From Hyphomicrobiaceae bacterium (lineage in GTDB: Bacteria; Pseudomonadota; Alphaproteobacteria; Rhizobiales; Hyphomicrobiaceae): 7,339 nt of DNA. Numbering within the stretch: the first letter of the stretch is position 1; each line of letters starts with the position of its first letter. Under the pieces are notes generated by a model. It had not been told where the DNA came from. It did no database searches and was given only the letters and a program-made list of their open reading frames with translations. Of the stretch, positions 1-6,573 are shown one piece after another. The DNA lies in contig JABSQE010000149.1 in the NCBI GenBank assembly GCA_013214245.1, forward strand, positions 1 to 7,339, in the 5' to 3' direction. The position numbers were made by a program, and so were the translations under genes.

Positions 1-1
1 A

Positions 2-580
2 CTGAATGGCGGGACTAAAGCAGTTGAAGAGTTAGAGACAACACTTCTTGGCGCGTTACAGACTTTTAGACCGGGGCACCAATCGTGGCTTGGCCGCTTG
101 CTAGAACGCCGAATTGAGAGAGTAGTATTTGCTGCAACTAAAGCCGATCTCATTCATGGTTCAAATCATCACAAACTCAATGATTTGATAAAAACACTTT
201 TAAGCCGTGCTATAAAACGGATAGATGCCTCTGGTGCAAATATTGATGTCACCGCCTTATCATCGTTATGCGCAACAGAGGATGTTGACTACAATACAGG
301 CAGATCCAGTATTCCTTGTATTAGAGGCCGACCAAAGCCGGGAGAAACATCTGCAGGCCGAGTATTTAATGGTAAATCTATGGCTGCAATTTTCCCTGGA
401 GATTTGCCAGCTGACTCGTATGATATTTTCGATAAAGATATATTCAAAGCCGGGACGCTGCAATTTGTGCGATTTCAACCACCTCGCCCTAAAGATACAC
501 ATTTGGCACAAACACCTCAGTGGCCACACATCGGATTAGACCGCATTGTTCGTTACCTGATCGGAGATAAACTGACATGA
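2..580 (+). CDS. ycjX: YcjX-family GTPase-like protein, C-terminal part (5' end outside window)
   Basis: The frame is open from the left edge to the TGA at 578-580, giving the last 192 residues; the TTG at 98 is internal, because conserved sequence continues upstream of it. Family-typical stretches, numbered from the first visible residue, are FRPG (22-25), the run RRIERVVFAATKAD (36-49) whose TKAD resembles a G4 guanine-specificity motif, then IFPGDLP, LQFVRFQPP and a C-terminal PHIGLDR...YLIGDKL. These match the YcjX/DUF463 family, P-loop proteins with a Ras-like fold. The Walker A region would lie left of the window and cannot be checked. YcjX is linked to phage-shock or envelope-stress regulons in some proteobacteria, but its reaction is poorly defined. 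The gene overlaps the next one by ATGA, so the two products are probably made together. Family call is firm; function is uncertain. Confidence 0.93.
   Translation: MNGGTKAVEELETTLLGALQTFRPGHQSWLGRLLERRIERVVFAATKADLIHGSNHHKLNDLIKTLLSRAIKRIDASGANIDVTALSSLCATEDVDYNTGRSSIPCIRGRPKPGETSAGRVFNGKSMAAIFPGDLPADSYDIFDKDIFKAGTLQFVRFQPPRPKDTHLAQTPQWPHIGLDRIVRYLIGDKLT
563..580 (+). promoter_or_regulatory. Shine-Dalgarno and ATGA stop/start overlap joining ycjX to ycjF
   Basis: GGAG at 563-566 lies ten bases before the ATG at 577. That ATG shares its last bases with the TGA stop (578-580) of the upstream gene. This arrangement is typical of translational coupling. It supports 577 as the ycjF start and indicates one transcript for both genes. 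Confidence 0.8.
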
Positions 581-1674
581 CTTCTGCTCCTCCACTACGC
601 AAACCGCGTGTATTCGATGCAGATGATCCGGCGTTGTCGCTCTCAAAACAACCCCAACTGCAGGCAGCAAACAAAGCTGCATTACAAAATGTTAGAGCAC
701 AATCTAATAATTCTGAAAACATACACATACCTGCGAAATTACCTGCTGTTAGTATACTAGATCGTGGTATCAAATGGGGAATGATACTAATTTCTTCTAT
801 GTTTGTTTTATTACTCCTAGCTGCAGGTGTTTGGGTTGCAGGCTTTACCGCATTAGCACTCAACCGTGATGACTGGGTTGGCTGGACTGCACAAAGTCTG
901 TTGATAGTGGCTTTGGTTGCATCAACAGTTGTAGTTCTAAGAGAGGTACTAGGCTTCCTACGAATAGCCCGTCTTCACAGAATTCGTAAAGACGCTGAGA
1001 TCGTGCTCGCTGCAGGCGATTGCAAGAAAGAAAAACGCGTAATCAAAACACTAAAAGCGCTCGCCAAGGGTCGCACAACTGGAAAGTGGGGTCTGGCTGC
1101 TTTTCGTGAGGAAGAACGCTACACGAAAGGACCTGGCAAGCTTATTGGTCTTGCCGATCGCGTTTTACTAGCAGAAGCTGATAAGGAAGCTCGGCGAGTT
1201 ATTTTTGAATCTGCACGACGAGTTGGGGTTGTGACTGCTATGGTTCCTATAGCCTTGTTAGTTACCTTATTTGCACTTACTGAAAATGTACGCATGGTTC
1301 GCCGACTGGCTGATGCTTACGGTGGGCGACCTGGAATGCTTGGAGGTATCCGACTCCTATGGCGAATTATAATGCATGTAGCAGCGACAGGTGCCGTAGC
1401 ACTAACAGACGATCTGTTCGGCCAGTTTTTAGGGCAAGATATAATGCGGCGCATCTCTCGCCGACTAGGTGAAGGTGCATTTGTAGGCGCGCTAACTGTT
1501 AGACTGGGAGTAGCTGCGATTGATACATGCCGGCCACTTCCATTTGTAGAGAGCGACCCTATTCGATCACGTCATATCATTCGCGAGCTATTCCCAGAGC
1601 TTAAATTGTTAAAACCTGTGGAAGAACCACTCAAGAGTACTCCCTACACTAAAACAGGTTATGATAAATCCTAA
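577..1674 (+). CDS. ycjF: YcjF family membrane protein (TIGR01620 / DUF697)
   Basis: A 365-residue protein. Residues 1-60 are polar and low in conservation. Two strongly hydrophobic segments follow (about 66-93 and 103-125), likely a transmembrane hairpin in the inner membrane. A basic region (about 126-210) precedes a DUF697-type C-terminal domain (about 205-325). Recognised family signatures are GGRPG (249-253), the stretch TGAVALTDDL (271-280), RRLGEGAFVGALTVRLG (295-311) and CRPLPF (318-323). This is the usual partner of YcjX: the families are adjacent in many proteobacteria, and the two genes overlap here. A role in envelope stress or membrane maintenance is inferred from that association; no enzymatic activity can be read from the sequence. 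Length is normal for the family and there is no sign of decay. The start at 577 is supported by GGAG at 563-566. Confidence 0.93.
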   Translation: MTSAPPLRKPRVFDADDPALSLSKQPQLQAANKAALQNVRAQSNNSENIHIPAKLPAVSILDRGIKWGMILISSMFVLLLLAAGVWVAGFTALALNRDDWVGWTAQSLLIVALVASTVVVLREVLGFLRIARLHRIRKDAEIVLAAGDCKKEKRVIKTLKALAKGRTTGKWGLAAFREEERYTKGPGKLIGLADRVLLAEADKEARRVIFESARRVGVVTAMVPIALLVTLFALTENVRMVRRLADAYGGRPGMLGGIRLLWRIIMHVAATGAVALTDDLFGQFLGQDIMRRISRRLGEGAFVGALTVRLGVAAIDTCRPLPFVESDPIRSRHIIRELFPELKLLKPVEEPLKSTPYTKTGYDKS

Positions 1675-1999
1675 CAAGATAGGTTATCCAGCTGCACTTC
1701 CTGCATTTGTTACTTTAAAACACCTTTAACCTGATTCCTGTGAGATATAATGCTATTTAAAGTGCGGCTGTATTTTTAACCATGCAATTGTATGTAATGC
1801 ACGCAAAATACTGTAAACTATTAACGACAATAGTGTATAAAATGAACTACTATCGCACTCCTGCATAGAACACACTAAATCAATACTCCAGACTACTGTA
1901 CGGTTTAAGTAATTCAAACACTATTCTTAGAGCACTGCCAAGTGACCATTAGTTTGCAGAAAAGTGAAAAAGTCAACAGCAGTGTTCACACATAGTTAT
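1675..1999. other. Spacer between convergent genes, no gene seen
   Basis: This stretch of 325 bases separates the stop codons of ycjF and the ABC1-type kinase. Apart from the hairpin candidate at 1689-1777, I see no coding frame of convincing length, no tRNA-like cloverleaf and no tandem repeat. No clear T-tailed terminator is visible for the minus-strand kinase gene. It may be decayed sequence, but no recognisable remnant is left. Confidence 0.6.
1689..1777 (+). terminator. Possible long-loop hairpin plus T-rich tail after ycjF
   Basis: CAGCTGCACTT at 1689-1699 pairs with AAGTGCGGCTG at 1760-1770, giving 11 pairs including one G-T wobble. The second arm is followed by TATTTTT (1771-1777). 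The loop is about 60 bases and contains a further ACTTTAAA/TTTAAAGT pair (1712-1719 with 1756-1763, overlapping the outer arm). The T-rich tail just after the stem, 15 to 100 bases past the ycjF stop, is where a terminator is expected. The long loop makes it atypical, so this is a weak call. Confidence 0.3.
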
Positions 2000-3388
2000 C
2001 TACTGAGAAGTTGGTAATGGTACACCTGTTCTGGTGAATACTTCATGTTGGCGATTTGTAAGAGAATCCAGTTCAAAATCTTTTATAGTTTCATTAAACA
2101 TTCTATACCAGTTTAACTTAGCTTTTAAATGTAAAAACACACCGCCTAGTCCTATAGCTGCACGATCCATGAACACAAACTCTCGAGGCACTGTTACTGG
2201 GCCTTTTTCTTTCAAAATCTTATGCACAGTGAATGCCTCTTTGCGACCGTATTCGCCTGGTGCAGTACCTTCAGCAATCGTGCGCTCACGATCATCAAGC
2301 AATGGACCATAAATAAATTTAGCCCAAATGTTCATAGCATCAATAAGCTCATGCGTAAGTCCCTTAAAACCCCAAGTCTCATAGGAATGAACTATTCTTT
2401 CTTTGTCATCATGGAGAAGTCCGTTATATAAATCGATCACACCTTTAACAAAGGTAGGGGCAAAGGTTCGAATACAGCCATAATCCAGTAGATTAATGCC
2501 AGATGGGCGGCCTTTGTTTTCAAAAACTGTATAGTTACCAAGGTGTGGATCACCATGAATAACACCATAATGACTAAATGGATACCACCAGGCGCGAAAC
2601 ATTGCCTTAGCAATTATATTACGATCCTCAAGTGTATGACTTCTATAAGCCATCAAAGATTGTCCATCAAGCCACGTCATGGTTAACAGACGCTTAGTAC
2701 TTAAGTCATGTAACACATCTGGTACGTTTACAGAGAGATTATGTGCAAAAATTGTTGCATATAATGCCATATGTTTAGCTTCAAGATGATAGTCGAGTTC
2801 TTCACGTAATCGCGCTGCAATTTCCTTTAAAATTTCGCGTGTATTAACGGCTGGATTAAAACGCGCATGAATGGAAAAAATTATACCAAGCTGATTAACA
2901 TCCGCCTCTACTGCTGATTGCATGTCAGGATATTGAAGTTTACAGGCTAATATCCTGCCGTCTGAATGTATAGCTTTGTGAACTTGACCAAGCGATGCAG
3001 AAGCAGCTGCATTCATATCAAAGTTCTTCAATCGAGACAACCAATCTGCCCCAATTTCAGCGATCATACGCCGTTTCACAAATGAAGGTCCCATCGGTGG
3101 TGCATTAGCTTGTAATTGAGCTAATTCTCTAGCGTACTCTGGCGGCAGAGCCTCAGGAATAGTGGACAAAAGCTGCGCTACTTTCATAATCGGGCCTTTG
3201 AGCTGTCCCAGCGCTTTAGCCATTTCAGCAGCGTCTTTAGAATCGTCTGCCTTGAATCCCAATAGGCGTTGTCCAACTACTTTTGCTGCAATTACACCCG
3301 CGTTTCCACTAACCTTAAAATAACGTGATGCACGGGCAGATAAGCGGTTATGTTCCTGTTTTTTATTATTGTAGTTCATTGTCACCAT
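2000..3388 (-). CDS. ABC1/UbiB/COQ8-like atypical kinase (AarF family)
   Basis: A 462-residue protein of the ABC1 atypical kinase family, whose members support ubiquinone biosynthesis or lipid homeostasis, probably as ATPases more than as protein kinases. Visible in order are a KxGQ-type motif changed to KVAQ (69-72), a conserved stretch ending LPPEYARELAQLQ (81-93), the alanine-rich nucleotide loop AAASASLGQVH (127-137), the ATP-binding lysine in ACKLQYP (K150), the catalytic loop HGDPHLGN (278-285) and the metal-binding DYG (302-304, in place of DFG). All key residues for nucleotide binding are present. There is no hydrophobic C-terminal tail like that of enterobacterial UbiB, so it resembles COQ8/ADCK-type soluble members. 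ATG at 3388 has GAGGG only three bases upstream; GTG at codon 2 or ATG at codon 4 are possible alternative starts. I give no gene symbol because UbiB orthology cannot be shown from sequence alone. Confidence 0.92.
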   Translation of the reverse strand: MVTMNYNNKKQEHNRLSARASRYFKVSGNAGVIAAKVVGQRLLGFKADDSKDAAEMAKALGQLKGPIMKVAQLLSTIPEALPPEYARELAQLQANAPPMGPSFVKRRMIAEIGADWLSRLKNFDMNAAASASLGQVHKAIHSDGRILACKLQYPDMQSAVEADVNQLGIIFSIHARFNPAVNTREILKEIAARLREELDYHLEAKHMALYATIFAHNLSVNVPDVLHDLSTKRLLTMTWLDGQSLMAYRSHTLEDRNIIAKAMFRAWWYPFSHYGVIHGDPHLGNYTVFENKGRPSGINLLDYGCIRTFAPTFVKGVIDLYNGLLHDDKERIVHSYETWGFKGLTHELIDAMNIWAKFIYGPLLDDRERTIAEGTAPGEYGRKEAFTVHKILKEKGPVTVPREFVFMDRAAIGLGGVFLHLKAKLNWYRMFNETIKDFELDSLTNRQHEVFTRTGVPLPTSQ

Positions 3389-3396
3389 TATCCCTC
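3379..3396 (-). promoter_or_regulatory. Ribosome binding site with ambiguous start codon choice
   Basis: On the minus strand GAGGG (3392-3396) is followed by ATA, then ATG GTG ACA ATG. The first ATG is only three bases from the G-run, shorter than usual. GTG (codon 2) and ATG (codon 4, ending at 3379) have longer gaps of about 6 and 12 bases. The protein could therefore begin at any of these; the difference is at most three residues. Confidence 0.55.
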
Positions 3397-4000
3397 AGCG
3401 GATTTAAGGTTAGAGATCCTATTTTGCTATCTTATCTATACACAATAGCTAACCTTATGAAGGTAAGAATTACCTGTTAATTTCAAACTATAGTAATAAT
3501 TTGGGTGGATAAAGTTAATGATAAGAACTAGCCATAAATCTTTGAAGTTTAGTCGAACGGTTTTTGTATCTATCTAATATTTAGTGATCTGAGAGTGAGA
3601 AAAAGATATAAACTTTACGCTAGAGCATAGAAAAATACAGACATCGCATATAATTCAACTTACGACCAACTAAACGTATTAAGTGCTGAATTAATGAGAT
3701 GCGTTATTTATGAAGTCATCTAATATTTTTAATTAGTGTGAGTTTATAAAAAGTAATTCTCATTACCACCCTAGCTTCTGTCTCAAACTTAAAAGCATAA
3801 CGTACATAGTTGGTACACACATAATAATTCGTTGAGTGCACCGTTATCATGCTAGAATCAACATTATATAGAACGACGCCAAAATTAGCCGACGTAGAAA
3901 GTTCATGGACTTCAAAGTGCCTTGATTAAACTAGCATTAGATAGGTAATACTGCTATTAAATTAAGTATAGTAAATAAATTTGTAGTATCCATGTGTTGT
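3389..4000. other. A+T-rich 612-base spacer, no gene seen
   Basis: This lies downstream of the exporter gene and upstream of the kinase gene, both on the minus strand. It has frequent stops in all frames and no recognisable protein or tRNA. Besides the dyad cluster near the kinase, it holds GTAAT/ATTAC flanking TCTC at 3753-3766 and a weak bulged hairpin at 3931-3957 after the exporter stop. The length implies that the kinase has its own promoter, but I could not place convincing -35 and -10 boxes. Confidence 0.6.
3404..3475. promoter_or_regulatory. Cluster of AGGTWA inverted repeats in the leader of the ABC1-type kinase gene
   Basis: Within 72 bases there are four copies of an AGGT(T/A)A half-site in alternating orientation. 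TAAGGTTAG (3405-3413) is perfectly complementary to CTAACCTTA (3449-3457). ACCTT/AAGGT flank ATG at 3452-3464. AGGTAA/TTACCT flank GAA at 3461-3475. The last two dyads share their middle arm, so they could be alternative hairpins or overlapping operator sites. The cluster starts 16 bases upstream of the kinase start. Function as operator or leader RNA structure is inferred. Confidence 0.4.
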
Positions 4001-5833
4001 CTAATCATCTGTAATATCAGACGATTGCAACTCAGTAAAACGTTGATAAAGACCAGCTTCACAAGTTAGCTTGTCGTGTGTACCTTGGCTGACAATCTGT
4101 CCACTATTGAGTACAATTATGTGATCCGCTTTACGAGCGGTAGCAAGTCGATGTGTAATAATTATTGTAGTACGACCTCGCATAGCTTCCTCTAAAGCAT
4201 CCTGGATTTCACCTTCGCACTCAGCATCTAAAGCGCTTGTGGCCTCATCCAGTAACAAAATGTTTGGATTGCGTAAAACTGCGCGAGCGATCGCCAAGCG
4301 TTGGCGCTGGCCTCCCGATAAGATTACCCCACTTTCCCCAAGTTTAGTATTGTACCCACCAGCTAAACTCATTATGAATTCATGAGATTTCGCAACACGA
4401 GCAGCCCGCTCCACATCATTCTGACTACAGTTAGTACATCCGTATAGAATGTTTTCTCTCACTGTTGCATCAAAAATAGCAATATCTTGAGGCACCAGAG
4501 CCATTCGTGAACGAAGTTGCAACGTTGGAACTTTAGTTATATCGATACCATCTATCTCAATACGTCCGCATGACGGATCATAAAAACGTAGCATCAAATT
4601 AAAAATAGAAGATTTGCCAGAACCAGAAGGTCCAACAAATGCAATTTTTTGACCAGGTGCAACTCCAAAAGAAATTTCTTTTAGAGAGAAAGCACTAGAG
4701 TTACCAGGATAGACAAAACTGACGTTATGAAAGCTAACCCGCCCAAGCTCAGATGATCGCAGTAATGGCATCGAAATTGGTTCAGAAGGCTCTTTTATGC
4801 TCGGCTCCGCTGCCAACAATTCTGCAAGCCGTTCCGACGATCCGATCGCTTGCTGAACTTCTCCCCAAATATCTGACAGTTGGCTGACAGCTCCACCTGC
4901 AAATAGAGAATAAAGAACAAACTGGCTTAATTGACCCCCAGTCAGGATACCAGCTACTACCATGGTAGAGCCAAGCCATAATATTGCAACGGTACTTGTG
5001 GTGAGTATAAACAAAGCAAGCGCGGTTAGAGTAGCGCGCGACCTCAACCGCGATCGCGCGGCACAGAAAGCACTTTTCAACGCTGTATCGTAATGCGATG
5101 CAATGGTAGTCTCAGCGTTGAACGCCTGCATTGTGCGTATGGAAGAGAGGTTTTCAGCTGCAAAAGCTGAAGCAGCAGCAAGTTTATCTTGAGCTGATCT
5201 CGAAAATCTCCGCACTAACCGTCCACAGATTATCAAAGAAATAATGACAATGGGTATAACCAGCACCACCAACAACGCTAGCTTTACGCTAGTCACAAAC
5301 ATCATCGTAAGCGCGCCAATTACCATAATAATAGATCGCAGAGCCTGGCTAATCGCAGTGCTTACAGCTGATTTTATCTGAGTGGTGTCAGCTGTTAGTC
5401 TGCTCATCACCTCACCGGAATGCGTTTGATCGAAATAAGCAGCTCCAAGCTTAGTTAAATGTTTAAAAACATCTCCCCTAATATCAGCAATGATACGCTC
5501 ACCTAACCAATTGATAACGTAGAATCTAACTGCGCTGGAAATCGCCAAAACAGTACCAACAAAAATCATTAATATAAAATACTTTGAAATTGCATCTGAA
5601 TCAGCTGCTGCAAAGCCATTATCAATCATCAAGCGTGTAGCAAAGGGTAAAACTAACATCGTTGCGGCTGAAGTAAAAATTGCCAACACCGCTATTATGC
5701 TCTCAAATCGATAGCTAGAAATGTAGGGTAATAGAGCCAGTGCCGAATATTTTTCTTCTTTATGGAGTATAACTTTACTCCCACCTAAACTAGGCTTCCA
5801 ATTACCAATTAGTTTGGTCATATAAGACCACAA
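4001..5833 (-). CDS. ABC exporter with fused membrane and ATPase domains (MsbA-like)
   Basis: A half-transporter of 610 residues, normal for the family. The N-terminal part has six hydrophobic segments (about 45-67, 84-105, 165-182, 184-205, 268-290, 295-315). The ATPase domain is complete: Walker A GPSGSGKS (401-408), Q-loop VPQD with Q449, signature LSGGQ (505-509), Walker B ILLLDE (525-530), D-loop SALD (533-536) and switch histidine H561. It should act as a homodimer in the inner membrane, exporting a lipid or hydrophobic compound; the substrate cannot be read from the sequence, and the MsbA lipid-A role is only one possibility. The start is uncertain: the TTG at 5833 gives 610 residues and the ATG at 5821 gives 606. 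Neither has a clear ribosome binding site, and an in-frame TAA at 5864-5866 bars longer forms. A CTNC motif (466-469) near the ATPase Q-loop side is unusual but may be neutral. Confidence 0.93.
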   Translation of the reverse strand: MWSYMTKLIGNWKPSLGGSKVILHKEEKYSALALLPYISSYRFESIIAVLAIFTSAATMLVLPFATRLMIDNGFAAADSDAISKYFILMIFVGTVLAISSAVRFYVINWLGERIIADIRGDVFKHLTKLGAAYFDQTHSGEVMSRLTADTTQIKSAVSTAISQALRSIIMVIGALTMMFVTSVKLALLVVLVIPIVIISLIICGRLVRRFSRSAQDKLAAASAFAAENLSSIRTMQAFNAETTIASHYDTALKSAFCAARSRLRSRATLTALALFILTTSTVAILWLGSTMVVAGILTGGQLSQFVLYSLFAGGAVSQLSDIWGEVQQAIGSSERLAELLAAEPSIKEPSEPISMPLLRSSELGRVSFHNVSFVYPGNSSAFSLKEISFGVAPGQKIAFVGPSGSGKSSIFNLMLRFYDPSCGRIEIDGIDITKVPTLQLRSRMALVPQDIAIFDATVRENILYGCTNCSQNDVERAARVAKSHEFIMSLAGGYNTKLGESGVILSGGQRQRLAIARAVLRNPNILLLDEATSALDAECEGEIQDALEEAMRGRTTIIITHRLATARKADHIIVLNSGQIVSQGTHDKLTCEAGLYQRFTELQSSDITDD

Positions 5834-5843
5834 TGCTATGAAC

Positions 5844-5853
5844 TTTTTTTTTT
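5844..5853 (-). repeat. A10 homopolymer just upstream of the exporter start
   Basis: Ten A residues in a row on the minus strand lie 11 bases before the TTG start and are flanked by GAAC and GTTC. The tract is in the leader, between an in-frame stop (5864-5866) and the start codon. It could lower leader structure and help ribosomes load where no Shine-Dalgarno is visible, or it could vary in length between cells. Both roles are inferred. Confidence 0.6.
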
Positions 5854-5960
5854 GTTCAACTTCTTAATCTTTACAAGGTTCTAAAAGCTACGTATTAGCT
5901 AAGTGAGTCGCAAACTTGTTTTTAACACAAACTGCAACGCGAAATAATTACGCTAGAATA

Positions 5961-5979
5961 ATTTGCTGCTGCAGCAAAT
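5961..5979. promoter_or_regulatory. Perfect 8-base dyad upstream of rpmE and the exporter
   Basis: ATTTGCTG and CAGCAAAT flank CTG. The dyad continues on both sides (AAT/ATT) if one bulged base is allowed. It lies about 110 bases from rpmE and 130 bases from the exporter start, just upstream of the proposed rpmE -35 box. The position fits an operator for either divergent gene; no known regulator site is recognised. Confidence 0.4.
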
Positions 5980-5991
5980 ATTGTTGCGCTA

Positions 5992-6020
5992 TTAAAAACA
6001 ATGGAATAAAATAATATAAT
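5992..6020 (+). promoter_or_regulatory. Candidate sigma-70 type promoter for rpmE
   Basis: A perfect TATAAT at 6015-6020 is preceded at exactly 17 bases by TTAAAA (5992-5997), four of six matches to the -35 consensus. Transcription would begin near 6027, leaving a leader of about 60 bases. The region is A+T-rich, so a chance -10 match is possible, but spacing and position are right. Confidence 0.5.
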
Positions 6021-6022
6021 AA

Positions 6023-6036
6023 TTGCTTACAAGCAA
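6023..6036. promoter_or_regulatory. TTGCTT-AC-AAGCAA dyad at the predicted rpmE transcription start
   Basis: Two perfect six-base arms are separated by AC, placed three bases after the proposed -10 box and covering the expected start site. A repressor bound here would block transcription; as RNA the two-base loop is too tight for the full stem. Function is inferred from position. Confidence 0.4.
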
Positions 6037-6089
6037 CTCCTATGTGAATTGTATTGCTAGCACACTAAATATAGTTTGGACAATAAATT

Positions 6090-6314
6090 ATGAAAAAAAT
6101 TAAGGATTTTCATCCAGATTATCACACTATAAGAGTGGTTATGACTGATGGCACAGAGTTTTTTACACATTCGACCTATGGTAAAGAAGGTGATACTCTT
6201 ACGCTAGATATAGATCCAATTTCTCACCCTGCATGGATAGGCGGAGACCAACGGTTGACTGATCGCGGCGGTCGGCTATCAAGATTCAAGAAGAAATTTG
6301 AAGGTTTATTCTAA
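6090..6314 (+). CDS. rpmE: 50S ribosomal protein L31
   Basis: A 74-residue protein with the L31 pattern: N-terminal FHPDYH (7-12), VVMTDGTEF (16-24), STYGKEGDTL (28-37), DIDP...HPAW (40-49) and a C-terminal GGRLSRFKKKF (60-70). L31 sits on the large subunit and bridges to the small subunit. The protein has no cysteine, so it is the zinc-independent (C-) form common in alphaproteobacteria, and Zur-type zinc control is not expected. The ATG at 6090 has only GGA (6078-6080) as a weak ribosome binding site, nine bases upstream. The gene is divergent from the exporter and followed by A+T-rich hairpins. Length and motifs are complete. Confidence 0.97.
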   Translation: MKKIKDFHPDYHTIRVVMTDGTEFFTHSTYGKEGDTLTLDIDPISHPAWIGGDQRLTDRGGRLSRFKKKFEGLF

Positions 6315-6367
6315 GTTCTCAAGCAGTGTTTAACTATTTTAGGATTATAAAAAATATTTTCTAAAAA

Positions 6368-6415
6368 AATTAGTTGATGAAATCAGCTGTAATTATAAAA
6401 ATATTCGTATTTTTA
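6368..6415 (+). terminator. Two adjacent hairpins downstream of rpmE, possible terminator
   Basis: AGTTGAT and ATCAGCT (6372-6378 with 6382-6388) pair over seven bases, with one wobble and a GAA loop. Seven bases later TAAAAATA and TATTTTTA (6396-6403 with 6408-6415) form a perfect eight-pair stem around TTCG, a loop known for stability in RNA. The second stem is A-U only, but its 3' arm carries a run of five Ts. The pair begins about 55 bases past the rpmE stop. It is a reasonable terminator or 3'-end stabiliser, though not a classic G+C-rich one. Confidence 0.4.
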
Positions 6416-6486
6416 GCCATTCGATAGAGATAGTCTTGGGATCACTACACCTTTACATTCTAAAACTATAACTAACGCTGTATCAA

Positions 6487-6573
6487 CAAATTAGCGCTTG
6501 AAATTTATTAGTACTACAACACTTAGGTCTATCTAAGAGAATTCTTGTATTAATAAATTTACAGCGCTCTTTG
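6487..6573. repeat. Long imperfect inverted repeat (hairpin-forming)
   Basis: AAATTTATTAGTAC (6501-6514) pairs with GTATTAATAAATTT (6547-6560) over 14 positions with one wobble. Outside it, after a two-base mismatch, AGCGCT (6493-6498) pairs with AGCGCT (6563-6568), then CAAA (6487-6490) with TTTG (6570-6573). At the tip CTTAG (6522-6526) pairs with CTAAG (6533-6537) around a six-base loop. The whole element is about 87 bases in a gene-free region. It could be a structured small RNA, a decayed miniature inverted-repeat element, or a rpmE transcript end. No flanking target duplication was seen. Confidence 0.55.

Noticed and set aside
266..863. Open frames on the minus strand opposite ycjX and ycjF (266-529 and 489-863)
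   Set aside because: They lie antisense to well-conserved genes, have no recognisable motifs and no ribosome binding site; they are shadows of the real frames.
2034..2431. Two short plus-strand open frames inside the kinase gene
   Set aside because: They are antisense to conserved kinase coding sequence and encode low-complexity products without family features.
2465..2475. GGTTCGAATAC, resembling a tRNA T-loop
   Set aside because: It sits inside the kinase coding region and no acceptor, D or anticodon stems can be drawn around it.
3549..3562. Minus-strand CGTTCGACTAA, resembling a tRNA T-arm
   Set aside because: The flanking bases do not form a T stem and there is no CCA end or cloverleaf.
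3931..3957. Possible terminator hairpin after the exporter (TAGCA/TGCTA arms)
   Set aside because: The stem is short and bulged, with only a brief T-run on the minus strand; too weak to list as a feature.
4782..4979. 65-codon minus-strand frame inside the exporter gene
   Set aside because: It overlaps the membrane/ATPase linker in another frame of a clearly coding gene, so it is a shadow.
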